Below, piece after piece: positions 32,829 through 45,506 of a stretch of 64,000 nt of DNA. The notes beneath the pieces were generated by a model. The model saw only the letters and a program-made list of their open reading frames with translations, was not told the DNA's origin and did not search any database. A program made the translations under genes and the position numbers. This DNA comes from Heterostelium album PN500 (lineage: Eukaryota; Evosea; Eumycetozoa; Acytosteliales; Acytosteliaceae): the NCBI RefSeq assembly GCF_000004825.1, contig NW_008805070.1:2206873-2270872 (forward strand), read 5' to 3'. Numbering within the stretch: position 1 is the first letter of the stretch; each line of letters opens with the position of its first letter.

Positions 32829-35430
32829 GATATTGCTGTGGTTGTTGTTGTTGTTGTTGCTGATCTATTTGGTTATTATTGTATTGTTGATTTAAGTCAA
32901 GTTGTGGTGGTTGTACTGGATTTGGTTGTGATATTGATTGTGATGATGATAATTGTTGTTGAGATGTTGGTTGCTGCTGTTGTTGTTGTTGTGGTGATGG
33001 TGTTGGCTGTACGGTCAAACCTTTAGCAGTGCTGGTATTTGCAAGTATTTCATTTTGAATGCTGACTTTTTGGTTGGTTGATTGGAATACTGGTGATGCT
33101 TGTGCATTGGGGTTCAACACTTTTCGAATTGACATCAATTCCTCTTGAACTGATTGAATGGTCTCATGGTTATCTTGACTGTTATATTACAAAAGAGATT
33201 CAAATCAAATCATTTGGTTAAAACAAGTTTGAAATGTCAAGTTAAAAGAAATATGATGATAAACACTTACACTTTGATTGTATCTAAAATGTATACTAAT
33301 CTTTCGATTCTACTTGATACATGAATTTGATTCTCACGAAGAGTTTCAATCTCACCGGCAACATCCATCTCGTTGAGTTCAACGATGAGACTCTTTACAG
33401 TGGATGCTACACTCGAGAAGAATCCACCGCTCGATGCTGTCGTAGTTGTTTTGGTAGTGGTGGCAGTTGTTTGTTGCTTTGTAACTTGTGCTGCTGGTTT
33501 AGTGCCATTTGCTTGTTGTTTGCCGCCGGTGGAAGCGGATGAAGTTGTCGATGATGAAGGATTTGAAATGGTATTATATTTCTTTGATTGAGAAGCTAGA
33601 TTGTAATGAGGACGTACTTTTGGTTTTGGTTTTGGTTTGGCAACTGCTCTGCTCGAAGTATAACTATAGTCTACACCTGGATTCTCAGAGATGATAGCTT
33701 TAATTCTTTCACTGACACTGTATGCTGTAAACAACAATGATGTTGGATCATGTGTCATCGGATAATTAAACAATAAATGTAAACATTCTGAATAATCTTT
33801 GCCAATTACTAAATGTTTTTTAATGATTAGTTAGTTAGTAAGTTTTAATATTAAACCATTTGATATTGATATTTACATGAATCTCTTATGACAATAAGCA
33901 TTGATATACAAATGTAGTTTAGTAGTTCAACAGAATCTCTGAATATTGCATCCCAGAGAATGAGAAGATTGTTGAGTGGGAATACCTGTGCCAATAGGAT
34001 ACGCAACCATCTGAGGGAGTAGAGATGTGGTTCGATTGACATGTCTCTGAGGTAGTTGTGTAGTTGTGGATCGATGATTCCAAGCTGGTGGAATATCTCA
34101 AAGCATTGGTCGACAACGATGATGTTTATCGCCTGATCGGATGCCTCGCGCTCCGAGATGTCGTAGAGCTCTTTGTTGGCGCCGGACAACTTGGGTGTGG
34201 GCATCGGTGAGTTTGGTGGCGATGTGAACCACTTGCTGATTTTCGACATCAGAGCATCAAAGAGGAAATAGGTATCGTGTTCAACGTAACGTGCATCACG
34301 AATATACGATGCAAGATCGGTCTCATCGATTGGATAGGCGAGCGGTGTCGATGGATAACTCACCTGCACAGTATTTCCGTATTCATCAACGGATTCACCC
34401 AATTTGTAGATCTGTCGGTAATCACCCCAGTGAGAATCTGCGTAGCAAGCAAATAAAAGTGGTGCTAAAATCTCATTCATACCCTGTAAGTATTTAATCT
34501 TTGGATATTGTCTTGAAAAAATAAATAGAATTCTCTAATAAAAAGTAAATAATAATAATAATGATGGTGATTAGTATTAATATTGATTATTCAAAAATGA
34601 TTACTACATACAGTCATTGTATCTTGTATATCTTTTCTTTCAAAGAAATCTATATCTGGATAGGTTCTTGTAATATCATGACCAATCTCTTTTTGTGTTG
34701 TTTCATTCTCAAAGAATTGATTCCAAATACTCTGTTGATTTGTTTAGAAAAGGAATTAATATTATGTTTAGAATAATTATAAAATTGTATTATTGATAAT
34801 TACATCTTTGTTTTGAGATAGAGGATCATCGAAAACACCAGCTACAGGTTTTACAGGTTCTTTGATACCACGAGGATCAATGATATATACTCTCTTCAAA
34901 GTATCATATTTAGTACGTTGTTTCTTTGTTTGTTCACGCCATTCACTCTTTGTTTGATTCGACAATGATCCCAATGCTACTTTCCAGAATACACCACGAA
35001 CTGTAGTTAGCGCTGGCAAACCATATACACCTAAATCCATATCGATTACTGTAATCTTCTTGGCAGCTGATGACGCTGGTGTCGAAGAGTGTGGTGTAGA
35101 ATTTGTGGTGGTGGTTGTTGTTGTTGTAGTCGATGTGGTGGTGGTTGTAGTGGTAGTCGAACCAAAAATATCATTCATCAAAGTATTATCTTGTTTTGTT
35201 TCTGCTTTTGCTTTGACTTGATCAAAGAATGCATCGTCTGCATTCTGAGTCTGTTGTGCTGCTTGTTGATCATCTTGTTGCTGTTGTTGATCTTGTTGAT
35301 CATGTACCTCCAAATTGATAAAGTCTTTCTTCCACTGTTCGATAATGTAGTCTGGAATCAGATGTTTACCACCAGACACCGGTGGGCTATAAGTGGAGGC
35401 CTCAGGTGACAACGACTCTAAACCATTCAT
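32327..35430 (-). CDS. TBC1D5-like Rab GTPase-activating protein (with apparent frameshift)
   Basis: Five exons (35430-34804, 34731-34612, 34534-33877, 33808-33271, 33178-32327). The TBC domain starts at GVFWKVALGSL and continues DPLSQ, IWNQFFENE, DITRTYPDIDFF and YLQGMNEILAPLLF. The catalytic Arg (DITRTYPD) and Gln (YLQGM) fingers are present. An insertion inside the TBC domain and the IEPHLYSLRWLRILLAQVF helix match TBC1D5. A coiled coil (ENQIHVSSRIERLVYILDTIK) and a Gln-rich tail follow. TBC1D5 acts on Rab7 with retromer. In the Gln-rich tail the frame must change near 32770: the upstream frame drifts into Asn/His codons, while the next frame gives a coherent acidic end (YEHYDFEQNEDYEQAYY ... 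NNLGFKF). This is either a sequence error or a real lesion. Confidence 0.85.
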
Positions 35431-36193
35431 TTCAATTGATGATTAATTATTCTTTATTTATTGATAATGATATTTTTTGAAATATATAATATTTTTTGTT
35501 GATTTGCAAAGAAAAATAAATAAAAATAAAGAAAAATATTACAATGATAAATTTGGTTCAATGTTTGTTCCGATGATGCTTTTACAAACTGCAAAAAAAA
35601 CTGTGTGATATTTTTGGTGAAAACCAAACACAACAAAGAAAATTCAACAGAGAATTATCCATTTTTTTTTTTGATAATTTTATTTTTTGCTGATATCACA
35701 AAAAAATTTCTCGTACCTTTTTTTTAAAGGTATTTTACACTTTAAAAAATCCTGGACTTAAGTCTTTTAAGGCTATTTAAAATTATTTTATATGTTATTT
35801 TTTTTTTTTTTAACAAATTATGCACAAAGAAATAATAAGATTTACCAAATATAAAATTTTTTTAAAATTTTTATTTCTTATTATTTCTCTTTAACGAAAA
35901 ATAACGTTATTTTTTGACATTTTTTGAAAAATTGTTCTTTCATATTTTTTTTTTTGGAGGACAGTCAAACAAAAGTCTTTGAATCTTTTTTTTTTGTTTT
36001 TAAAATTTTTTGTGTGTTTTTCATTTTTGATGTTGATGACACAGTGTGTGAGTGAACATTAACTTTGAGCTTTTTTAATTATTTTTTACAATTTCATTTT
36101 TCTTTTTTTATTTTTTTTATATTGATTTAGTTAAATTCTTCATTAATCATTTTTATATACTCTATATATATTTATAAATATTTTTATAAAACA
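35431..36193. other. Divergent promoter region
   Basis: Between the TBC gene and TRAP-beta, which diverge. Rich in A/T homopolymers, with a short imperfect inverted repeat near 35715-35735 (GTACCTTTT...AAAGGTA). No gene seen. Confidence 0.5.
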
Positions 36194-36874
36194 ATGGTAA
36201 GTTTAAAAAATCATTTTAAAATCAACATTCAAAATCAATCAAAAACTAATCATGAAACAATATTGTCTTTTGTTCAAATTATATTGGGACAATTATTATT
36301 ATTATTCAATTGACAGAATTGTAAATTATTAGTTGCATTGGTTGCATTGTACATTGCAGTTTGTGCTGCATCGAAAGCAGAATTGTTGTTCCAAAAGAAG
36401 ATTGTCGATGGACCAGTCGTTGGAAAAGAGTTGGAAATCTCGTTTGTCATCTACAACGTTGGTGAAGGACCAGCCTACGATCTCGCATTCACTGATTCCG
36501 ATTTCACTGCATCTGGATCAACTTTTGAAATTGTTAAGGGAACAACCAACGGTAAATGGGAAGTCCTCGAAGCAGGTACCAATGTCTCACAAACTTTGAC
36601 TGTCGTCCCATCGACTCAAGGTATCTACCCATTGACCCCAACCGTTCTCTCATACCGTAAATCACAACAAGACGACACCATTTCATACACTGCCGCCGCC
36701 AGCTACAGTGGAATGTACGTCGAATCGGTTGCCGACTACGACAAGCGTACTTCCCTCCACTTGAAGGAATGGGGTACCTTTGTTCTCTTATGTTTGGGTT
36801 CAGTTGCATTCCCAATCTCAATTTTGACTTATTACAAGATGAACTACGTTGACGGTATCAAAAAGAAGAACTAA
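36194..36874 (+). CDS. ssr2: Translocon-associated protein beta subunit (TRAP-beta)
   Basis: Two exons: the first contributes only the start codon (36194-36196), interrupted by a 120-base intron (GTAAGT...TGACAG), and the second is 36317-36874. The product is 186 residues. A signal peptide (NCKLLVALVALYIAVCAAS) is followed by the lumenal TRAP-beta fold (ELLFQKKIVDGPVVGKEL, SFVIYNVGEGPAYDL), an N-glycosylation site in GTNVSQTL, one membrane helix (WGTFVLLCLGSVAFPISILTY) and a short basic cytosolic end with KKKN, like the animal protein. TRAP sits beside Sec61 and helps some signal sequences enter the ER. Confidence 0.93.
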
Positions 36875-37255
36875 ATCTTAAAAAAATGAAAAAGAAATAA
36901 GAAATAGTTTTTTTTTAAAAAATAAAAAAGTATAATAATAAATAAATTATAAAAAAATTAAATATATAAAAAAAAACAAAAATACTTTGCTTTTTCTCTC
37001 TCACCGTCTTCGTTTCCCTTTTCAATTATATGTTGTAGAATTTCATTGAAATTTTTGATCAAACCAACCCAATCAATCCACACCAAAACAAAAAACAAAC
37101 CCACATTTTTATTTATAAAAATACATTTAAAATTTTGCCCCATGTGATAAATAAATTATTAAAAATGTAAACAATTTAATATAACTTTTTAAATTTATAT
37201 GTTTATATGAAATATATTATTATTATTGAAAAAAAAATAGTAATTAAAAAAGAAA
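36875..37255. other. Intergenic spacer
   Basis: AT-rich spacer between two plus-strand genes. Nothing recognised. Confidence 0.5.
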
Positions 37256-38132
37256 ATGTCTATACTACAAAAATATGATTATGAATTGTTAAGATCAGTT
37301 GGAAATAATGATATCAAAAAATTAAGAGAGATGATAGATACCGGAGTGGATATCAATATGAAGGAATACGAAAAAGGTACGACACCACTTCATATTGCAG
37401 CGGCCAGAGGAAATAAACAGGCTTTGGAGTTGTTGGTAACTAGAGGTGCCGATGTCAATGCTCAAGATAATCGAGGTATTACACCGCTCCACTCGTTGGT
37501 CACCAACAGATACGATGTTCTGGCACTCTGGCTCATTAGACACGGTGCCAACATTCACTTGGCAGACAATAACAATTTCTCAGCTTACGATCTGGCACAG
37601 GGTTGGTTCCAAAAGGAGATGGTAGCTGCCTCCGAAGGTAAACCAGTCATTTCACAGGACCTGGAAGAGAGAACCAGTCCAATGTTCCAGATTCTTAGCA
37701 AACCCGCTCGTGAAACCGCAGTGACCATCGACAACTCTGAGGTCGTCAAAATCTATTATCAACAAGGAAATTTCAAGAGTATCAAGATTTCCTCCACTGA
37801 AACTGCAAGAGATATCTGTAAGCGTATGGCAGAGAAGTTTAATATGACAGCCTATGATAAATGTTTTGATATGTTGGAAGTTGTTAAAAATGAATGTAAG
37901 TTGTTTTAATGATAATAATATTAATTGTAATTATAATTTTTAATATTAATAATTATTTTTTTATTATTTAGCTCGATTCTTTAATGCAAATGAACCTTTA
38001 CTTGTTTCAAAAGCAAAATGGCCAATCATTGTAGGTACATCTGGTAATGAAACACACTTACATTGTAGATTTGAAATTGCACTAAGAAAGAGTGCACCAA
38101 AGGAAGCACAAGAGCTATTCTCAAGAATCTAA
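37256..38132 (+). CDS. Ankyrin-repeat protein with C-terminal RA-like domain
   Basis: Two exons (37256-37895, 37972-38132) encode 266 residues. Three ankyrin repeats cover about residues 8-120 (TTPLHIAAARGNKQALELLV, ITPLHSLVTNRYDVLALWLI). From about 155 comes a ubiquitin-like segment (EVVKIYYQQGNFKSIKISST, ETARDICKRMAEKFNM, then FFNANEPLL). It resembles a Ras-association domain of the kind seen in Grb7/Grb10 and MIG-10 proteins (VVKVY..G, TARDVC). This suggests a small adaptor that binds a Ras-like GTPase. The RA assignment rests on pattern only. It is short compared with animal RA proteins and has no PH domain. Confidence 0.75.
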
Positions 38133-38290
38133 ACAAGAAATGTAAATAACAGGATATACATAAATTAATTTAAATTATGTAATAATGACAAACTTTTAAA
38201 ATTGTAAATAAAAAAAAAAGAAAACAAAATATATTTATTTATTACAAAAAAGATTATTGTTATGTTATGTTATTGGTCAATTTGATTTGA

Positions 38291-38806
38291 TTATCCTCTT
38301 ATTTCATTGGTAATTTGAATATCTAGTTTATAGTTTGAAATATTTGTTGATTCTAGTATTGCTTTGACCAACTTGATATCTGGTGGTCCAAATTGATAGC
38401 TTTTACCAAAGCAAGATAGTGTTTGCTTATCGTCATCGATTTTAACGATTCCACCACCCAGACATGAAAGTTTGTACTTTAAGTTCAAAGAGTTATCGGT
38501 TGAAAGTTGATTAAGCTGTCTCTGTTGTTGTTTTAATATATCTTTAAACTCCTCGTAGATCTCTATGTGATATGGTTGATCGAGTGCGATGAACATGTAT
38601 CTCGGTGAGCATCTTTCATTACCTACGTTAGCAATAAACTCCTTAAAAAGATCACTATCTGATTCTAATCCTCCTCCAATTAAATCAACACACATTGCAT
38701 TATATGTAACATCTAGCTGACATATAATGTATTTTGATTCACCACCATTATCAATATAACATTGATAGTATTTTTCTTGACTTTCAACAATTAAATCGTT
38801 TTGCAT
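38291..38806 (-). CDS. Janus/PHPT1-family protein (phosphohistidine phosphatase-like)
   Basis: 171 residues starting at the ATG of MQNDLIVES, with an AG acceptor just upstream suggesting a leader intron. Motifs match PHPT1/Janus: IDNGGESKYIICQL, the helix with the catalytic His in YHIEIYEEF (PHPT1 has YHADIYDKV), CLGGGIVKI, and CFGKSYQFGPPD in place of the GYSxxYG loop. PHPT1 removes phosphate from histidine in proteins. The central insertion (KQQQRQLNQLSTDNS) makes it longer than the 125-residue human enzyme. Enzyme activity is not proven by sequence. Confidence 0.8.
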   Translation of the reverse strand: MQNDLIVESQEKYYQCYIDNGGESKYIICQLDVTYNAMCVDLIGGGLESDSDLFKEFIANVGNERCSPRYMFIALDQPYHIEIYEEFKDILKQQQRQLNQLSTDNSLNLKYKLSCLGGGIVKIDDDKQTLSCFGKSYQFGPPDIKLVKAILESTNISNYKLDIQITNEIRG

Positions 38807-38959
38807 ATTATCTGTTTGAAAATAAAAATTTAGAAAATACAAATAAAATAAAATTTGTTAAGTCAAAAATTAGTATGGCAGACAAAAATAAATTTTTATA
38901 GTTTGGATGAAATTAAAAAAATCATTTCTCAATTTCATGTTATTATTTTATATTAAACT

Positions 38960-40219
38960 ATGTCAACCAATCATAATAAGTTAGTAATTTTATCAGGTAA
39001 TGCACATCCAACACTTGCTAATGATATTGCATCAGAGTTGAATATCAAAGTTGGTAATGTTTTGGTATCAAAGTTTGCCAATTCAGAGACACAAGTTCTT
39101 ATCAATGAATCCGTTAGAGATGTAGATTTATATATAGTACAGGTATAGCTTTCTTTAAGAATATTTATTTATTCTTTTATTTTTGATAATAATAACATTT
39201 ATAATATTTTTATATAATGTAATAGCCAACTTGTAATCCATGTGTTAATGACTATTTGATGGAGTTGTTGGTAATGGTAGATGGTGCAAAACGAGCTTCT
39301 GCACATAGAATTACTGCAGTCGTTCCATTCTTTGGCTATGCTAGACAGTCGAAAAAAGATAAATCTAGAGCACCAATCACTTGTAAACTAGTTGCCAATA
39401 TGATGGAGGTTTCTGGTATAGATAGAGTCATTACTATTGATCTACAGTATGTTTTTATCTTATTATTATATGTATAGTTTGATTTATACCTAACAATCAA
39501 TATTACTTTAATAGTTCGAGTCAAATTCAAGGATTCTTTAATATACCAGTTGAAAATGTTTACTCTGATCATTTATTTACTAAATACATCAAGAAAAGGA
39601 TCATACCGACTCATTCTGACTATATTATTGTTGCACCGGGTGTGGGTGGTGTAAAGAGAGCAAAGAAGATTGCAGATGAACTGAAAGCAGATTTAGCGAT
39701 CATACACAAAGCCAATATTGCATCGTCAGACTCTGAAACTATGTTGGTTGGTGATGTCAAAGATAAAGTAGCAATCATTATAGATGATATTGCTGATACT
39801 TGCTGTAAGTTTATAATAGAGATTAGTAGTTAGTGCAACATTCATCCATTCAGTTCTAATCATTGATCTTATTATTATTAAAATAAATTAGCAACACTCA
39901 ACTCTGCAACGGTTACTCTAATGAGAAGAGGAGCAACAAAGATATTTGCATGCGTAACTCATGGTGTTTTCTCAAATAATGCTATAGATATAATAAATGA
40001 AGGTTCTCTATCTCAATTGGTTATCACAGATTCTGTTCCAAATTCTCATAACCTAGCTAAATGTCCAAAACTAAAGATTGTGTCAATATGTAAGTTATTA
40101 TTATTATTCTATTATTTAAACTATAAAACTAATATCAAATCTATTGAAAATTAGCATCTGTATTGGCTGAAACTATTAGAAGAGTTCACAACGGTGAAAG
40201 TGTAACACACAATCAATAG
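38960..40219 (+). CDS. Ribose-phosphate pyrophosphokinase (PRPP synthetase)
   Basis: Five exons (38960-39142, 39226-39446, 39515-39804, 39892-40089, 40155-40219) join to 318 residues, the standard family length. Conserved parts: [18 protein letters not shown] (flexible loop), [20 protein letters not shown] with the ATP-binding [37 protein letters not shown] (the PRPP loop with DD..DT..T) and the C-terminal TDSVPN. It makes PRPP from ATP and ribose 5-phosphate for purine, pyrimidine, NAD and histidine synthesis. All introns are 60-90 bases long. Confidence 0.97.
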
Positions 40220-41146
40220 TAAATAAAGAATTGAACTTGTATTATAATTTTAATTGAGGATAGTATGCTTTGTCTAGTTATTCCAGATCAAATAAATCAT
40301 ATTTTTTTATTATTTGAATAATTGGTCCAATTTAAATTAAATCATAAAGAAAGATGTATTTTAAAAATTATCAATTATTTTTTTGTTGATTATAAAACTT
40401 AAATATTTAGTTTTTTATTCATCAAACTACAGCTTACTTTAAAATTAGTACCTTTCCAGTATCAGAATTTATTCTTGACTTTACACATTTCCAATATTAT
40501 TTGTTATAAACTTTCTCCTCACTAATTTCAACTATTTGATATTACCTAATATAAAATAGGCTAAGTCAAGGATTCAAGGAATATGTTACCAATTCTCTTT
40601 GAAAAAGAGAACAGGATTGTTGAATAAGAGCTTCAATCATAACTTTATTGCACATGAATTGAGTTATTCGGAAAATCATCTTGGCAATTTTAATACTATA
40701 TCTATTTGTACTTTTATGTAACTTTAAAAGAGTATTTACAACATAAGAACTTAAAACTATAACGGATCAACTTCTGTATCCCAAAAGCTCCAGTTCCAAG
40801 CTATATCAGGTAAATTTCCTGATGAAGAGTTTAAACAGATTGAAATTAGGGTTTCTTTTGAAAGATGTTGTTGAGAAAGTTTATAACAAATAAAATTTAA
40901 AATTTGGAAATAAAACAATATTTTACCTTAAACTAATTATATTTTGATATAAAAAATAATAAAAAATAAATAAAAAGTTTAAATAGTGATAATCCTACAA
41001 AAAATGCCTTATTCTTCCCAGTTCTATTTACCAAGATGAAATTTTCATACAAAGATTTGGACCCAAAACTTTTTTTTTTGAACAAAAAAAAACAAATATT
41101 AATCGATCGGTTTTTCTTTTGTACCTTTTTTGATAAATAGATAGAG
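40220..41146. other. 0.9-kb intergenic region
   Basis: AT-rich region between two plus-strand genes. Short coding-like patches occur (for example 40610-40725 and 40765-40812, the latter ending at GTAAAT), but none has a start or a family match. No RNA gene is recognised. Confidence 0.4.
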
Positions 41147-42910
41147 ATGGAAGTAGATACAAAAGTGACTGAAAATAGTGAGGTAGTACCAAATAAAGAA
41201 GATACAGCTGCAACAACAACAGCAGTAGCACACGGTAGAAATCGTATAAAGGAAGGTGATAATGTAGTTTTAAATATAAATAATGGAGAGCAATATAAAA
41301 ATGTTAGACTTGTCGCTGCAAAGTATGTTTTTGATTATTGATACACTATCACACTGTGTACTATCACATTTATTAACGTTTCAATCATACCAAAGTAAGA
41401 TTACAATAGGAAAGAAAAGAAATATCGATATATCGAATGCTATAGGACAACCATACTTTACCACTTTTAGTGTAAATGGTTCTTCTAATCAATTGAACAA
41501 AGTCAATCCAAAAGAAATGGATGAACAACTCTTGAGAATTACAGGTATATTATTCTTTCTAACCGATCGAATATAGATAATATCTTTAATACTAATAGCT
41601 TTTAAAATTAAAAAAAAAAAAAAAAACAAACAACATATTATAGAGATTTCCAATAATCAAGAAGCAAACAACAGTACACTTACACCATACAATACTTCAC
41701 AGAAGCTGACAGGTGACGATATCAAAGGATTGAAAGAGAAAGGTAGCGATTATAAAGATGTAATTACTGCTTTGATTGATAATAGTTCGTCATTCCACAC
41801 CAAAACAGCATACAGTCAAGTAAAGTATCTCAAGAAAAAGATGGCAAAGCATTCTACACTTATTCGTATTTTGAAACCATCACTTAAAACACTTTGTGAA
41901 TCATACTATGCAAAAGATGCAAAGAAAATTTGGTAAATATATATAGATATAGTTCAAATATTACAAACAACAATTCAAATCATTAACATAATTTATGCAC
42001 AATTATTATTATTATTATTATTTATTATCATTATAGTCACCTTAGATTCGATACTTTTGGTCGTCTTTTGACACATGCTAATGTTAGAGCAGGTATTAGA
42101 GTGTTGGTTGTTGAATCGGCAATGGGTATTGTTACAGGTGCGATCGCTGAGAGAATGGGTGGTGACGGTGAGGTTTTGAGTGCATTCATTGGCAAGGGTC
42201 CATCGTTATCGATCGCTCAAAACTTTGGATTCGAAGAAAAGGTAGAGAAAACCATTTACTCATTCTCGATCGAGTTGATCAACAAACTGAATGCAGAGGC
42301 ACTCGGTGATAATACAGTTACGATGTCACTACCAAACTCGACTGCTGGCGGTGTTTACAATCAGAATAGAATCGACGATACCACCCCGCTTCTAAAGGAT
42401 GGTGTCAACAGTTTGGTGATAGTAACACAATATCATCCACTCAATATTCTCAAGGCGTGTCTTCCATACTTGAATCCATCGGGTAACATTGTAATCTTCT
42501 CGCAGTTCCAGCAACACCTAGTCGAGTGCTTCCAATTCCTCCACGAAAATATGCTCGCTGTCAACATCTCTGTTGCCGAGATTTGGATGCGTGAACAACA
42601 GGTGCTACCTAAACGTACACATCCAAATATGAATATGGATGGATCATCTGGTTTCCTTTTATCTGCAATCAAAGTAAAGGGTAATGATACTAAAGCAACA
42701 ACTTTGACAACCACAACCTCAACATCAACATCGACCATAACAATGTCTTCTAACAACAAAGATATTAAAATGACAATTAAACAAGATGAAATTGAACAAC
42801 CAGAAGAAGAAGAAGAAGAAGAAGAGGTTTTAAAGAAAAGAAAAAGAGAAGATGATAATACAACAGCAACAACAACAACTACCACCACCACCACCGAATC
42901 AAATAATTAA
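41147..42910 (+). CDS. trmt6: tRNA (adenine-58-N1) methyltransferase non-catalytic subunit TRM6
   Basis: Four exons (41147-41322, 41396-41544, 41644-41932, 42037-42910) give 495 residues. Hallmarks of Gcd10/TRM6: RIKEGDNVVLNINNGE at the start, KITIGKKRNIDISNAIGQPY, YLKKKMAKHSTLIRILKPSL, and FDTFGRLLTHANVRAGIRVL. The degenerate Rossmann core follows (VVESAMGIVTGAIAERMGG), with SGNIVIFSQFQQHLVECF near the end. TRM6 binds tRNA and pairs with catalytic TRM61 to form m1A58, needed for initiator tRNA stability. The lack of an intact SAM-binding motif is normal for this subunit. The C-terminus is an acidic/basic/Thr-rich tail with a likely nuclear signal (KKRKREDD). Confidence 0.94.
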
Positions 42911-42969
42911 ATAAAATTATTAATCTTTTCTGGATGATATTAAATTTATTATTATTATTATTATTATAT

Positions 42970-43554
42970 CTATCTTGAGTATTTAATCTTATTTGCTTTC
43001 TTTTCCATTTTCTCTCTTCTTTTACTCTTTGTTTCCATTTGATTTGTATCCTCTGATGGTTGTTGGAAGAACCATGGACCCAAAAACTTGACCCACAATT
43101 GGTAGAATGCAAATACTGGGATAATCAACATGATGAGGAATGCTTTATCACTAAACAAACCTAATATCAAGATAATTAAACAAATATAAATTGTATCAAA
43201 GTAGTATCTATTATAGAGAGAATGATGTTAACAAAAAGTAATCTAAATGATGATGATGAGAATGATTGAATAAACTTACTCAACTAAACCTTTCATTGAG
43301 AGATCAGCACCACCATCGATCAATTCACCATCTTGGAATGTTGGTTTCGCCATGAGACTGATGAGGAAATAGGCAATACCGACCAACAAAAGACTGACGA
43401 TCCAGAGGAACCAATTCCAACCACCAAAGCTATCACCATGATAGTAAACTCTATACAAATAATATATTACATTCACAGAGAGAATAGCAACTCTTAGTTT
43501 GAATATTTCACTTTCATTCTGTTGCTTTCTTCTTTTTGCACCTTGATTACCCAT
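42970..43554 (-). CDS. tmem208: TMEM208 / SND2 homologue
   Basis: Two exons (43554-43280, 43207-42970) give 170 residues. The basic N-terminus (MGNQGAKRRKQQNESE) is followed by helices at LRVAILSVNVIYYLYRVYY and FLWIVSLLLVGIAYFLISLM, then the family loop LIDGGADLSMKGLVEYYFDTIYI, another helix pair around AFLIMLIIPVFAFYQLWVKFLGPWFF, and a very basic tail. TMEM208/SND2 is an ER membrane protein of the SRP-independent targeting route. Converges with trmt6, with about 60 bases between stops. Confidence 0.92.
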
Positions 43555-43808
43555 CTTTTAAATTGAATTTGTTGTATGATAATTTCAACTTCAATTAAAA
43601 AAATACCACATCACACTTTTTATAAAAAAAAAACATAAAAATAAAAAAAAACCAAAAAAATATTCAGTTTTTTTAATTTTAATTTATTGTTAATCCCGAT
43701 TAATCATAATTATTTCACTGTTAGATACATACATAACATTATTGTATAGATATATATTTATATATTAATATATATTAAAGGATAGTTTAATCTATCATTA
43801 CAATAGTA

Positions 43809-44650
43809 ATGATGTATCAATCAGTTGAATATAATAGGAAGAGAGTTAGATCAATTGATAGAGAAAGAGAAAAAGAGTTGGATTATTATAATTATACTGC
43901 TAATAATAATAGTAGTAGTACATATTATAATAATAGTAATAGTAATAGAAAATGGGGAAATAACTTTTCTTCTTCTTCCTACTCTTCTTCTTACTACAAT
44001 AACAGCAACAGCAGCAACAACAACAACAATAGTTATGGTAATTCCTATTACAATTCTTCCTACTATAGTGGTGGTGGTGGTGGTAGTAATAGTAACAATA
44101 ACAACAACAATAACAGTCACAGTACAAGTAGCATTACTAGTAATAAAGATTATAAAGATTCATCATATGTAAATTACAGTGGGAACTCAACATATCAAAG
44201 TAGTAGCAGCAGTAGTAGTGGATACTACCAAAGTCAGAGATACTATAATGTCGGCGGCGGCGGCAGCAGCAGGGGTGACGATTGTAATAGTAATAGGGAA
44301 TACATAGGGGGGAACAACACAACCAACTACAGTAGTAGAGATGACTACCGTAGTAATAGTAACTACAACAGCAACAACAATAATAACAGAGATTACGGTA
44401 ATACCAGTAGCAACAACAGCAGCAGAGATAAATATATAAATTGTAAAAATGAATATTATTATAGCAACAACAATAAAGATGACTATAGCAGTAATAGTCA
44501 TAGCATTAACAGTCACAGAGATCATGAATATAACAACATCAGAGATTACAATAGAGATTATTATAATACCAATAATTATAATTCTTCATATTACAACAAC
44601 AACAACAATAATAATAATAATGAAGATAGAGGAGCTTATAGATATAATAC

Positions 44651-44686
<36 letters not shown>

Positions 44687-45466
44687 TAATAATAGTAGTA
44701 ATAATAATGGTTATAAAAGTGAAACAAATCATCATTTTTATCATTCAGATGACTATAAAGCAGCATCACAATCAGATAATAGACGTTCATATCATGATGA
44801 TCAAATTACAAAGTCTAAATCAGCACCACCACAACAACCGGCATGGGATGATGAGAATAATTATTATAAAGCACAACTTGGTGAATACCTACATGATAGA
44901 TGTAATTATTTATTAAATTATTATTATTAATTTTTACTAATCACATTTATACTACAGATAAAGTAGTAAGAGTAGTAGGAACAGGTACTTTCAGTACAGT
45001 AGTTGAATGCTTTGACTCTAATTCAGATGTATACGTTGCTATAAAGATAGTTAGAGCAGTAAAGAAATACAGTGAAGATGCTATGGTGGAAATTGATATT
45101 TTGGATTCACTAGAGAGAAATGGTGTAACAAATCAGAAATAGTATGTTATTTTTTATGTTAAAATCCTCTAAAAAGATTCGGCTACTTATTATTAATTAT
45201 CACCGTAACATTTAAATAGTCATTGCATTCGCCTTTTGAATTGGTTTAGACATAAAGATCATGTTTGTCTAGTGTTTAGGAGGTACGGACTGAGTCTTTA
45301 CGACTTTTTGAAAAAGAATCGTAATAGACCGTTTCCGTTGTCACACATCCAAAATATATCCAAGCAATTGCTGACGGCAATTTACAGTAAGATCCACTTG
45401 AGTCTCATCTCAATTTAGTAGTTGTGCTAACAATAATCCTCCTCCGACTTCTATCTCTCTTTCTTT

Positions 45467-45506
<40 letters not shown>

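Noticed and set aside
43825-44916. Ile/Thr- and Val-rich overlapping ORFs in the LAMMER kinase N-terminus
   Set aside because: Out-of-frame readings of AAT/AGT repeat codons; only one frame continues through spliced exons into the kinase.
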